From Palsa-504 sp963753225 (GTDB taxonomy: Bacteria > Actinomycetota > Actinomycetes > Streptosporangiales > Streptosporangiaceae), in assembly GCA_963753225.1 (NCBI GenBank), contig CAVWBQ010000018.1, positions 1 through 64,000 on the forward strand: 64,000 nt of DNA, given 5' to 3'. Below, one piece after another: positions 42,825-50,355 of this stretch; the first letter of the stretch is position 1, and every line of letters starts with the position of its first letter. A program made the translations under genes and the position numbers. The notes below the pieces were generated by a model that was not told the origin of the DNA, searched no databases, and saw only the letters and a program-made list of their open reading frames with translations.

Positions 42825-43790
42825 GTGCTGGAGGAGATGGGCGAGCTGACCCGCCGGGGGGAGCCGTTCGCCCTCGCCACCGTGGTCTGGCGGCAGAGCC
42901 CGTCCTCCAGCCAGCCGGGCGCGCGCGCGATCATCACCGCCGCGGGCGAGGTGCACGGCTGGATCGGGGGCGCCTGCGCCGAGCCGGTCGTGATCAGGGA
43001 GGCGCAGCAGGTCATGGCGGAGGGCACGGCCCGGCTGCTGCTGCTCGGGACCCCGGAGCAGTTCGGCGCGGCGGTCCCGGACGGCATGACCGTGATCCCC
43101 ATCTCCTGCCAGAGCGAGGGGGCGCTCGAGATCTACATCGAGCCGGTGCTGCCGATGCCGCACCTGGTCATCGTGGGGGATTCCCCGATGACCAGGACGC
43201 TGGCCAGCCTGGCCGGGGCGCTCGGCTGGCGGGCCGAGGAGATCCGCGGCCCCGACTTCACGGCGGGAGCCGCGGACGGCCGCTCCATGATCGTGGTGGC
43301 CACCCAGGGCCACGACGACGAGGACGTGCTCGAGCGAGCGGTCGCCGCCCGGCCCGCCTACCTGGGCCTGGTCGGCTCGCGCCGGCGCGGGGCCACCGTG
43401 CTCGGCTACCTGGCCGACCGGGGCGTGCCACGGGACCAGCTCGACCGGGTGCGGGTGCCGGCCGGGCTGGACCTGGGCCACACGACGCACCAGGAGATCG
43501 CGGTCGCCATCCTGGCCGAGCTGGTCCAGCTGCGGGCGTCCGGCGCGCTGGCCGGACCGCACGGCCGCGAGGCCGGCGCAGAATCCGCGCGGCAGGCCGG
43601 GCCGGAGGGGGCCCGGCCTGCCGCGCGGCCAGCGCTTGTCGCCGATCCGGTCTGCGGCATGACCGTGTCCGCGGACTCGTCCCGCCCCGTGCGGCACGAG
43701 GGCACGGACTACTACTTCTGCTGTGCGGGCTGCCGCCAGGCGTTCGAGCAGGACCCTGACGCCTACGTGAAGAGAGAGACCCGATGCTGA
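42810..43790 (+). CDS. CoxI/XdhC-type maturation factor fused to a YHS domain
   Basis: 326 residues. Residues 5-75 are the XdhC/CoxI N-terminal domain (F-A-L-A-T-V-V-W-R-Q-S-P-S-S-S-Q-P-G, G-W-I-G-G-A-C-A-E). Residues ~110-240 are the Rossmann-like XdhC_C domain (L-V-I-V-G-D-S-P, G-S-R-R-R-G). The last ~50 residues are a YHS domain (D-P-V-C-G-M-T-V, Y-Y-F-C-C-A-G-C-R-Q-A-F). XdhC-type proteins insert or sulfurate the Mo cofactor; YHS domains bind metals such as copper, so the fusion suggests involvement in building the Mo-Cu site (inference). Its start is the third copy of a 16-bp repeat. Confidence 0.9.
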   Translation: MEGLGVLEEMGELTRRGEPFALATVVWRQSPSSSQPGARAIITAAGEVHGWIGGACAEPVVIREAQQVMAEGTARLLLLGTPEQFGAAVPDGMTVIPISCQSEGALEIYIEPVLPMPHLVIVGDSPMTRTLASLAGALGWRAEEIRGPDFTAGAADGRSMIVVATQGHDDEDVLERAVAARPAYLGLVGSRRRGATVLGYLADRGVPRDQLDRVRVPAGLDLGHTTHQEIAVAILAELVQLRASGALAGPHGREAGAESARQAGPEGARPAARPALVADPVCGMTVSADSSRPVRHEGTDYYFCCAGCRQAFEQDPDAYVKRETRC

Positions 43791-44371
43791 TCAAGAACGA
43801 GTTCGAGGTCGCTGAGCCGGTCGAGAAGGTCTGGCAGTTCTTCGACAACATCCCCCAGGTGGCCGCGTGCCTGCCGGGCGCCGAACTCACCGAGGATCTC
43901 GGCGACGACAAGTACAAGGGCAAGGTCGCGGTCCGGATGGGCCCGGTTCGGCTGCAGTTCGCCGGGACCGCGGACATCACCGAGCGCGACGAGGCGGCCA
44001 GACGGGTGGTCGTGCACGCCAGCGGCGCGGACGAGAAGGGCCGCGGCCAGGCCAGCATGGTCGTGACCGCGACGCTGACCCGGGCGGCCCGGGGTACCAA
44101 GGTGGGTGTCACCCAGGATCTGCAGCTGTCGGGCGCGGCGGCGCAGTACGGCCGGGGCATGATCGGCGACGTCACCGCGGTGCTGATGCGCGACTTCTCG
44201 GCGAACATGCAGGACCGGATCGAGCGGATCGAGCGGGGTGAGTCCGCCGAGCAGATCGCCGCGGCCACCGCTACCCCGGCCAAGGGGTTCACCCTGGGCA
44301 TGCGGGCCGCGCTGATGGCGCTGAGCCGGGTCTTCCGCAGGTTCTTCCTTCCGTACCAGCCCGCGAGCTAG
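43784..44371 (+). CDS. coxG: CoxG-type SRPBCC protein
   Basis: 195 residues. A START/SRPBCC hydrophobic-pocket domain (F-E-V-A-E-P-V-E-K-V-W-Q-F-F-D-N-I-P, then A-A-C-L-P-G-A-E-L) spans ~1-145, followed by a ~50-residue tail rich in hydrophobic and basic residues (R-V-F-R-R-F-F-L-P-Y) that probably touches the membrane. CoxG is associated with CODH at the membrane, and recent work reported menaquinone binding in the mycobacterial protein (from memory). It overlaps the coxI gene by 7 bp. Confidence 0.9.
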   Translation: MLIKNEFEVAEPVEKVWQFFDNIPQVAACLPGAELTEDLGDDKYKGKVAVRMGPVRLQFAGTADITERDEAARRVVVHASGADEKGRGQASMVVTATLTRAARGTKVGVTQDLQLSGAAAQYGRGMIGDVTAVLMRDFSANMQDRIERIERGESAEQIAAATATPAKGFTLGMRAALMALSRVFRRFFLPYQPAS

Positions 44372-44380
44372 GAGCCAGTC

Positions 44381-44635
44381 ATGGTCTTGTGGTGGATAGG
44401 CAACGTGATCTTGCTGGTCGTGGTGCTGCCGGTCGTCATCTTCCTGCTGAACCGCGTGCTCGCGGCGGTGGAGAGGATCCGGCACGCCACCGACGACATC
44501 CTGTCCGGCGGGGTGGCTCTCGTCGGCGAGCTCAACGGCGTGCCGGGGGCCCTGGCCGTCACGGACACGACCGTCAAGGAAGTCTCGGTGGGAGCGGTCA
44601 GGTACGCCGGCTCCGTCGCGAAGCTACTCGCCTAG
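44381..44635 (+). CDS. Small single-span membrane protein 1 of the cox cluster
   Basis: 84 residues: one N-terminal span at ~3-25 (W-W-I-G-N-V-I-L-L-V-V-V-L-P-V-V-I-F-L-L), then an amphipathic cytosolic part (A-A-V-E-R-I-R-H-A-T-D-D-I-L ... V-R-Y-A-G-S-V-A-K-L-L-A). ATG 44381, 9 bp after coxG with GGAG upstream. First of five consecutive small single-span proteins, no family recognised. Confidence 0.8.
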   Translation: MVLWWIGNVILLVVVLPVVIFLLNRVLAAVERIRHATDDILSGGVALVGELNGVPGALAVTDTTVKEVSVGAVRYAGSVAKLLA

Positions 44636-44667
44636 AAAACCAGCACTGTGCGGGAAGGAGAACAGCC

Positions 44668-44895
44668 ATGCCAGCTGCCGCCTGGTTCACACTGATCGTC
44701 GCCGCGCTGATCATCGCGATCACCGCGGTTGGCCTGCTCCGGGTCATCTTCCACCTCCGGGCGATCCGCCGGACGCTGGTCGCGACCACCGGGGGCGTCC
44801 AGGCCGTCGCGAGCCTGACGAGCACCGTGCCGGAACGGCTGACCTCGGTCAACGCGAGCCTGAAACCCGTCCGCGATTTCTGCGAAACGGTCTGA
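44668..44895 (+). CDS. Small single-span membrane protein 2 of the cox cluster
   Basis: 75 residues: span at ~4-27 (W-F-T-L-I-V-A-A-L-I-I-A-I-T-A-V-G-L-L), then a basic stop-transfer (R-A-I-R-R-T-L) and a helical tail ending F-C-E-T-V with a single Cys. ATG 44668 with a GGGAAGGAG ribosome site. Tail periodicity (V-P-E-R-L-T-S-V-N-A-S-L-K-P-V-R) resembles DUF948-like coiled segments, but I cannot assign a family. Confidence 0.8.
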   Translation: MPAAAWFTLIVAALIIAITAVGLLRVIFHLRAIRRTLVATTGGVQAVASLTSTVPERLTSVNASLKPVRDFCETV

Positions 44896-44905
44896 GGAGC
44901 CTGTT

Positions 44906-45178
44906 ATGGAACCGCATGTCCTTGCTGCGGGCACCAGCACCACCGGCTGGGTGGTGGGCTACACCATCGGCATCGTCATCGTGCTCGTGGTGGTGGCGCT
45001 CGTCGTGCCGATCCTGCTGCTCGCCCGCTCGATCGGCAACGAGGCACCCAAGATCGACGACGCGCTGGGCGAGGCGGTGCAGAACACCGCGCCGCTCGGC
45101 GCGCTGCGCACCACGATCGAGCACGCCACGATCATCATCGGCGGCCTGCAGCGCGGCCGCGCCAGGCTGGGAGGATGA
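44906..45178 (+). CDS. Small single-span membrane protein 3 of the cox cluster
   Basis: 90 residues with a short external N-terminus, a strong span at ~15-41 (V-V-G-Y-T-I-G-I-V-I-V-L-V-V-V-A-L-V-V-P) and an acidic helical tail (N-E-A-P-K-I-D-D-A-L-G-E-A-V-Q-N-T) with a second weakly hydrophobic stretch (H-A-T-I-I-I-G-G-L). ATG 44906 with GAGGAG. Overlaps the next gene by ATGA. Confidence 0.8.
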   Translation: MEPHVLAAGTSTTGWVVGYTIGIVIVLVVVALVVPILLLARSIGNEAPKIDDALGEAVQNTAPLGALRTTIEHATIIIGGLQRGRARLGG

Positions 45179-45471
45179 CGATGCACACGGTGGCCATGTC
45201 CTCAACCGAGCACAACCTGTGGACGATCGCGAACATCCTCGGCCTCGTCGTGGTGGTCGCGGTCGCGGCTCTGCTCAGCCTGCTCATCTACCTGGTGAAG
45301 ATCATCGACCGCCGGGTTGTCGCCGTCAGGGACACGCTCAAGGCGGCGGAGGCGAACACGGCGGATACCGTCCTGATCCCGCAGGTCGCCACCGGCGTGG
45401 AGGCCGTCCTCGCCGAGGGCCTGCAGCACCATCTGTTCCTCGGCCGCGTGCTCGGAAAGGTGAGATCATGA
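45175..45471 (+). CDS. Small single-span membrane protein 4 of the cox cluster
   Basis: 98 residues: polar N-terminus, one span at ~18-44 (I-L-G-L-V-V-V-V-A-V-A-A-L-L-S-L-L-I-Y-L-V), then K-I-I-D-R-R-V-V-A-V-R-D-T-L-K-A-A-E-A-N-T-A-D-T and a His-containing tail (L-Q-H-H-L-F-L-G-R-V-L). Both ends overlap neighbours by ATGA, so proteins 3, 4 and 5 are translationally coupled. Confidence 0.8.
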   Translation: MTMHTVAMSSTEHNLWTIANILGLVVVVAVAALLSLLIYLVKIIDRRVVAVRDTLKAAEANTADTVLIPQVATGVEAVLAEGLQHHLFLGRVLGKVRS

Positions 45472-45830
45472 CGGGGCTGGTTGTCTGGACGGTCATCGAT
45501 GTCCTGCTGCTGATAGCCGGGCTGGCGTTCTACCTGTTCTGGGTGGGCACGCTGCTCACCCGCATCGCCGGCAACCTGGAGGAGTGCGCCGAGATCGTCC
45601 GTACCATCGTGGGCCACGCCAAGCTCATCGGACCCGGGGTGGAGCACATCAACGAGACCGGCGGCGTGGTGGCGGGCGCGCTGCCGCTGCTGTACGGGAT
45701 GGCCGAGGGCATCGTGGCCGGCGTCACCCCGAGGCCCGAGGCGCCCGCGGTGCCCGAGCCGGCCCGGCCCGCGTCGGGGACGCGCCGCTCGCGCCTGCTG
45801 GACGCGGTCGGCTTCGCCCCGAAGGCCTAA
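45468..45830 (+). CDS. Small single-span membrane protein 5 of the cox cluster
   Basis: 120 residues: span at ~4-28 (V-W-T-V-I-D-V-L-L-L-I-A-G-L-A-F-Y-L-F-W-V), a helical cytosolic domain (L-E-E-C-A-E-I-V-R-T-I-V-G-H-A-K, G-P-G-V-E-H-I-N-E-T-G-G-V-V-A-G) with one Cys and two His, then a Pro-rich linker and a basic tail. ATG 45468 in the ATGA overlap. The operon ends here, meeting a convergent gene with a 4-bp overlap. Confidence 0.8.
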   Translation: MTGLVVWTVIDVLLLIAGLAFYLFWVGTLLTRIAGNLEECAEIVRTIVGHAKLIGPGVEHINETGGVVAGALPLLYGMAEGIVAGVTPRPEAPAVPEPARPASGTRRSRLLDAVGFAPKA

Positions 45831-46270
45831 CCGGCCGGTCTCTGCGGCCGCGCCGGGTCCTTGGCCAGGCTGGGGGAGGACGAGGTGGTCCCGCCGATCC
45901 ACTCGTCCTTCCACGCCTGGTCGAACTGCTGGTCGTTGCACTGGGGCTGGTAGATCGCGGTCAGCTCCCTGACGATCTGCTCCCGGTGCGGCCTGCCGCC
46001 GCCCGGCACTTCGTAGGTGCAGATGTAGACCTTCCACTTGGACCCGGCGCGCTTGACCCAGCGGTGCGCGCGCGGGTGCTGGAACGGGAACCGTTCCGCC
46101 GACAGGTCGTCGGAGTGACCCACGTAGATGACCGCGTACTTGTCCGGCTTGGCGTCAGGCTCGGGCTTGTAGGCGATCGCGTACACCGCCGCCGTGGCCG
46201 ACGGCGTCCAGCCCGCCAGCAGCCGGGGTCCCTCGAACGGGTATCCGGCCAGCGAGCCGAGCCGGATCAT
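45827..46270 (-). CDS. GIY-YIG-like domain protein
   Basis: 147 residues. A-V-Y-A-I-A-Y followed by Y-A-V-I-Y-V-G-H-S-D-D-L and H-P-R-A-H-R-W-V gives the GIY-YIG topology, with the last invariant position likely the Glu/Asn in R-E-Q-I-V-R-E-L-T-A-I-Y-Q-P-Q-C-N. The first motif is degenerate (Y-A-I vs G-I-Y), so nuclease activity is uncertain. It is coupled by ATGA to the gene upstream and convergent with the small membrane genes of the cox operon. A role with CODH is not implied by the fold. Confidence 0.65.
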   Translation of the reverse strand: MIRLGSLAGYPFEGPRLLAGWTPSATAAVYAIAYKPEPDAKPDKYAVIYVGHSDDLSAERFPFQHPRAHRWVKRAGSKWKVYICTYEVPGGGRPHREQIVRELTAIYQPQCNDQQFDQAWKDEWIGGTTSSSPSLAKDPARPQRPAG

Positions 46271-46545
46271 CCGGCGGCGTCCTCGTCCTCGCTGACCGCC
46301 TCGGTCCGCACGATCGGAGCGGGCCGCAGCCTGGCCTTGCGGACGGCGCGCCAGAACTCCTCGGTGGCCTTCTCGATCGCCTCCTCGCGACTCACGGCTT
46401 CCACCACAAGCTGCGCGCCGTACCGGTTGGTGCCGATACCCGTAGCGATCCCGTCGGTCGCCGCAACGGCGTCCGCGAGCTCGACTACCTCCTCACGAGA
46501 CAGCACCCGGTCACCCTCGACCTCGATCCCCACGCTCCACCTCAC
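46267..46545 (-). CDS. Small unknown protein coupled to the GIY-YIG gene
   Basis: 92 residues with an alternating strand-helix pattern (W-S-V-G-I-E-V-E-G, A-D-A-V-A-A-T-D-G, Q-L-V-V-E-A-V-S-R-E-E-A-I-E-K-A) like a small ferredoxin-fold domain, and an acidic tail. No family recognised. Overlaps the GIY-YIG-like start by ATGA, so the two proteins are probably made together. Confidence 0.7.
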   Translation of the reverse strand: MRWSVGIEVEGDRVLSREEVVELADAVAATDGIATGIGTNRYGAQLVVEAVSREEAIEKATEEFWRAVRKARLRPAPIVRTEAVSEDEDAAG

Positions 46546-46619
46546 GGCACGCTCCCCACTGGCACGCTCCTAGTTAAGCACCCGCGTGCCGAGAGCCGTC
46601 GGCGGACTTCCCGCCTTTG

Positions 46620-47759
46620 CTAATTCAGGCCCGGCAGCACGGCGGCGAGTTTCTCCAGGCTGGCTAGGTCATGGCCGGACAGCAGCAGGTCGATGTGCGG
46701 CGCGGCCACCATCATCCCGAGCGTGCTCGGCCGGAACGACCGGTCGTCGCCCTTGTGCGGGTTCAGCCAGACCAGCCGGTGGCACAGCAGGGACAGCCGC
46801 TCCATCGCCGCCGCGAGCACCGCGGGATCCCCGCGGTCAAGCCCGTCCGAGCAGATCACCACGATGCCGCCCCGGCACATGCCGCGTCGCGCCCAGCCGC
46901 GGACGAAGGCGTCCAGGCTGTCCCCGATCCTTGTCCCGCCGTCCCAGTCGAAGGCCGCCCGTGCTGCCCGCTCCAGCGCCTCGTCCGGGCGCCGGCACTC
47001 CATCGCCCCGGTCACCCTGGTCAGCCGGGTACCGAAGCAGAAGACCTCGACCCGCCCGGCCGACCGCTTCGCGGAGTGCGCGAACTGCAGCAGGCTGCGC
47101 GAGTAGTCGGCCATCGACCCGGAGATGTCCAGGATCAGGATCAACGGCCGCAGCCGGACCTTCCGCCGCCGCCAGTACAGCCGGGCGGGCTCGCCGTGCA
47201 TGCGCATGGATTCCCGGACGGTCCGCCGGGGGTCGGGACGGGTTCCGGACCTGGCGGCGGCGCTGCGCCGGGTCCGCCGGCGAGGCGGTGTCAGCCGGAT
47301 CCTGGCCATGATGCGGCGCAACGCGGCGAGTTCGGCGGGCGTGCAGGCCGCGAACGACTTGTGCTTGAGCGCGTCGACGTCGGAGGCCGTCCAGCCGAGC
47401 ACGGCGTCGTCCTCCTCGCCGGAATCACCCGGTTCGACCGCCGGGATCGCCAGCGTGCCCTGGGCCTGCGCCGACGCGCGCAGCATGAGGGCCAGTTCCT
47501 CGTCCGGGCCCTCGGCGCCGAGGAAGAACCGGCGAAATACCTCGTCGTACCTGGCGATGTCGTCGTGCCGGCTCACCAGCGTGGTCCGCCCGGCCCAGTA
47601 CAGGTCGACCAGGTCGGACGGATCCAGCCGGGCCAGCGCCGAACAGTAGACCAGCACGTCCCCGGAACCGACCGCGAGCCCGGCCGCGCGCAGTTCGCCG
47701 GCGAAGCGGACCAGCAGGCCGGTGAAGGGGTCGGGAGGGCGGGGGAGGGCGTCAGGCAC
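46620..47759 (-). CDS. coxE: CoxE-like VWA-domain protein
   Basis: 379 residues. The C-terminal half is a von Willebrand A domain with the MIDAS motif I-L-D-I-S-G-S-M, a following Thr in G-G-T-R-I-G-D-S and D-G-L-D-R-G-D. An N-terminal helical region with a basic stretch (R-R-R-T-R-R-S-A-A-A-R) is typical of the family. In Oligotropha CoxD (MoxR ATPase) and CoxE are needed to insert Cu and S into CoxL. GTG start at 47759 overlaps the coxD stop by 8 bp; an earlier in-frame start lies deep in coxD. Confidence 0.92.
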   Translation of the reverse strand: MPDALPRPPDPFTGLLVRFAGELRAAGLAVGSGDVLVYCSALARLDPSDLVDLYWAGRTTLVSRHDDIARYDEVFRRFFLGAEGPDEELALMLRASAQAQGTLAIPAVEPGDSGEEDDAVLGWTASDVDALKHKSFAACTPAELAALRRIMARIRLTPPRRRTRRSAAARSGTRPDPRRTVRESMRMHGEPARLYWRRRKVRLRPLILILDISGSMADYSRSLLQFAHSAKRSAGRVEVFCFGTRLTRVTGAMECRRPDEALERAARAAFDWDGGTRIGDSLDAFVRGWARRGMCRGGIVVICSDGLDRGDPAVLAAAMERLSLLCHRLVWLNPHKGDDRSFRPSTLGMMVAAPHIDLLLSGHDLASLEKLAAVLPGLN

Positions 47760-48627
47760 CGGAGGTGACCTCCTCCAGGTTGTCGCGCACCACCTCGAGG
47801 TCATCGCGGTCCTTGACCACCGCGCCGAGCGTGTCCTGCGCGTTGCCGGCGTGCAGGTCGGTCTCGCCCAGGAAGTCCAGCGTCCGGGCCCAGTCGATGG
47901 TCTCCGCCACGCCTGGCGGCTTGGCCAGGTCGAGCTCGCGCAGCCGGTGGACCGCCGCGACCACCTTGCGGGCCAGCGCCGCGGACACGCCAGGCTCCCT
48001 GATCAGGACGATCTCGACCTCCCGTTCGGCGGCCGGGTATCCGATCCAGTGGTAGAGGCAGCGTCGTTTCAGCGCGTCGTGCAGCTCGCGGGTCCGGTTG
48101 GAGGTCAGCACCACCAGCGGCGCGCTCTCTGCCTTGACGGTGCCGATCTCGGGGATGCTGATCTGGAAGTCCGACAGCACCTCGAGCAGGAAGGCCTCGA
48201 ACTCGTCGTCGGCCCGGTCGATCTCATCGATCAGCAGCACGGCCTGGTCGCCGGCCCTGACCGCCTCGAGCAGCGGCCGTTCCAGCAGGAACTTCGGGCC
48301 GAACAGCTTGTCCACCGCGTCGTCGCCGGCCAGCGCGTGCTCGGACAGCGCCCGGATGTGCAGCATCTGGCGGGCGTAGTCCCACTCGTACAGCGCCTGG
48401 TTGGTGTCGATGCCCTCATAGCACTGCAGCCGGATCAGCTTGCGGCCGGACACCGACGCCATCACCTTCGCGACCTCGGTCTTGCCGACCCCTACCTCGC
48501 CCTCGAGCAGGACGGGCCGGTTCAGCGACAGCGCCACGAACAGCGCCGTGGCCAGGCCGCGGTCGGCGAGGTAGCCGCCCTGCCGCAGGGTCTCGGTCAG
48601 CTCGCCGACGGTGGCCGGGTTCGCCAT
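47752..48627 (-). CDS. coxD: CoxD-like MoxR AAA+ ATPase
   Basis: 291-residue AAA+ ATPase of the MoxR branch. Walker A G-E-V-G-V-G-K-T at 43-50, Walker B A-V-L-L-I-D-E-I-D-R-A-D, sensor 1 L-T-S-N-R-T-R-E and the lid R-A-S/L region near the end. It acts with CoxE as a metal-cluster chaperone on CODH. ATG 48627; coxE overlaps its end. The orientation is convergent to coxMSL, so the maturation genes have their own promoter. Confidence 0.93.
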   Translation of the reverse strand: MANPATVGELTETLRQGGYLADRGLATALFVALSLNRPVLLEGEVGVGKTEVAKVMASVSGRKLIRLQCYEGIDTNQALYEWDYARQMLHIRALSEHALAGDDAVDKLFGPKFLLERPLLEAVRAGDQAVLLIDEIDRADDEFEAFLLEVLSDFQISIPEIGTVKAESAPLVVLTSNRTRELHDALKRRCLYHWIGYPAAEREVEIVLIREPGVSAALARKVVAAVHRLRELDLAKPPGVAETIDWARTLDFLGETDLHAGNAQDTLGAVVKDRDDLEVVRDNLEEVTSGA

Positions 48628-48630
48628 CCG

Positions 48631-48897
48631 TTAGGACTCGGACGCTTGAGGCCCGAGGACCAGGTCTCGCACGCTGCCCGCGCCGTCGTTCAGCTTGCCC
48701 TCGCGGGCGAGCTGGGCCCGCCAGGCGAGCCGCAGGTCGCCGTCGGTTTCCTCGGCCAGGCCGTCGAAGCCCACGTCGGTCATCCGCTTGCAGGATTTGG
48801 TGGTGCCGCAGGCTTCCTCGACGTCCGCGGCGGACTGTCCCCGGGCGCTCCACATCTCGCGGAGTACCTCGAGGGCTTCTTCGGTGTTGCCGCTCAT
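48631..48897 (-). CDS. Small unknown protein heading the coxDE operon
   Basis: 88 residues, mixed charge, with two Cys in V-E-E-A-C-G-T-T-K-S-C-K-R-M (spacing C-x5-C). It begins M-S-G-N-T-E-E-A-L-E-V-L-R-E-M-W and ends three bases before the coxD start, so it is almost certainly co-transcribed. ATG 48897, with a GAGG site. No family recognised; the Cys pair would allow metal or thiol chemistry. Confidence 0.7.
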   Translation of the reverse strand: MSGNTEEALEVLREMWSARGQSAADVEEACGTTKSCKRMTDVGFDGLAEETDGDLRLAWRAQLAREGKLNDGAGSVRDLVLGPQASES

Positions 48898-49004
48898 CCG
48901 CTGACAGCCTCCTTACCTCTCTACCGAGGGTAGATCCTGGTCGCGGCCCAGGCGACCGCGGATTAAGGTAAGTCTTATCGGGACCGAACGGACCCGGGGC
49001 TGCC

Positions 49005-50354
49005 TCAGCCTTCCAGCGCGCCCCGCATGGGCTGGAGCTTGACCAGGGTCTCGGCGAGCTCGGCGGCCGGCTCGGAGCCCGCCACGATGCCGCACCCGGC
49101 GAACAGCCGGGCGGTGCGCCCGGATAGCTGGCCGCATCGCAGCGCGATGCCCCACTCGCCATTCCCGTCGGCGTCCACCCAGCCGACCGGCCCTGCGTAC
49201 CGCTCCCGGTCCATATGCTCGAGGTCGCGGATCAGCTCGAGCGCGACCGCGGCAGGGGTACCGCAGACGGCAGCCGGCGGATGCACCGCCGCGGCCAGCC
49301 CCAGTGCCGACCGCGGCATCTTGCCGTCGGCCAGCGTGCCGTGCACCTGGGTACCCAGGTGCTGGAGGTTCGGGAACTTCAGCAGCGACGGCCGCGGCTC
49401 GACGTCGAGGATCTCGCACAGCGGCCCGAGCGCCTCGCGTATCGAGTCGACCGCGTAGGCGTGCTCTTCGTTGTTCTTCGCCGAGGCCAGCAGTTCCTCG
49501 CCCAGGGCCTCGTCCTGTGCCGGGTCGGCCCCGCGCGGCAGCGTTCCGCCGAGCACCAGCGCGCTGACCTGATCCCCGGCCCGCCGGACGAGCAGTTCGG
49601 GGGTAGCGCCGATCATGCCGTCGCAGGCGAACGTAAAGCAGTCCGGATAGCGGCCCGCCAGCCGCCGCAGCAGGACCCGCGCGTCGATGGGCTCGTCGGC
49701 GGTAGCGAACACGTCGCGGGCGAGCACCACTTTGCGCAGGCCGCCCGCCTTGATCGCGGCGACGGCCTCGGCCACCGCCCGCTCCCAGCGCGGCCCTGGC
49801 AGGCTGCCGTCCCGCCAGCGGATCAAGGGGGGTCTGGGGGGATGGGTCCCCCCAGGCGCGGGGGGGTCCCCGGGGGGGTCGTCCCCCCGGGAGCCAGCAC
49901 TATCGGTGACCGTGGTGAGCCAGGCCCGGCCACGGCCGTCCCGGCCCAGCACCGTGCGCGGGACGATCAGGACCGAGCCGTCCGACGAGGCGTCGAACGT
50001 GAAGGTGCCGAACGCGACCAGGCCCGAGCCGCGCACCCGGACCCGGTCGTCGACGTCGGCGGCGTCGAACACCGAGCGAAGCCACTTCTCCCCGGCGGTG
50101 AACCTGTCGTCGCCGGCCGGGAGCGTGACCCTGACCGCCTCGCCCCAGCCGGCCAGGCCGGCCCCGTGATGTACCCAGGCGACCACGTCCGGCTGGGGGA
50201 TTCGCTCGAGCAGGTCCCCGGGATCGGGCACGGCGACGGTACGGACGAGCAGGCGCCCCGATCCCTGGCGCTCCTTACGGCTCAGCACCCGCACTCTGCC
50301 ATAGGAGTCCCGTACGCCGTCCGTGTCACCTCGTAACCCGCCACGAACCCACAT
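49005..50354 (-). CDS. menF: Isochorismate synthase
   Basis: 449-residue chorismate-binding (ADCS/ICS/SS) family enzyme converting chorismate to isochorismate, the first committed step of menaquinone (or siderophore) synthesis. Key segments: G-G-L-R-K-V-V-L-A-R-D (with the catalytic Lys), M-I-G-A-T-P-E-L-L-V, G-T-L-P-R-G, S-A-K-N-N-E-E-H and H-P-P-A-A-V-C-G-T-P, G-W-V-D-A-D-G-N-G-E-W. The middle has an abnormal Gly/Pro/Asp-rich insertion (residues ~153-176) encoded by a G-rich palindromic sequence. ATG 50354 is one base from the MMPL stop. With menD, menC and menE in the window, a menaquinone role is likely. Confidence 0.92.
   Translation of the reverse strand: MWVRGGLRGDTDGVRDSYGRVRVLSRKERQGSGRLLVRTVAVPDPGDLLERIPQPDVVAWVHHGAGLAGWGEAVRVTLPAGDDRFTAGEKWLRSVFDAADVDDRVRVRGSGLVAFGTFTFDASSDGSVLIVPRTVLGRDGRGRAWLTTVTDSAGSRGDDPPGDPPAPGGTHPPRPPLIRWRDGSLPGPRWERAVAEAVAAIKAGGLRKVVLARDVFATADEPIDARVLLRRLAGRYPDCFTFACDGMIGATPELLVRRAGDQVSALVLGGTLPRGADPAQDEALGEELLASAKNNEEHAYAVDSIREALGPLCEILDVEPRPSLLKFPNLQHLGTQVHGTLADGKMPRSALGLAAAVHPPAAVCGTPAAVALELIRDLEHMDRERYAGPVGWVDADGNGEWGIALRCGQLSGRTARLFAGCGIVAGSEPAAELAETLVKLQPMRGALEG
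49826..49898. repeat. G/C-run palindromic insert inside menF
   Basis: A cluster of complementary homopolymer runs: GGGGGG/CCCCCC pairs near 49836-49854, seven G at ~49861-49867 and again at ~49873-49879, then CCCCCC to ~49888. It stays in frame and encodes a low-complexity Gly/Pro/Asp loop that other MenF proteins lack. It looks like an intergenic-type repetitive palindrome that landed in a coding region. Confidence 0.7.
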
Positions 50355-50355
50355 T

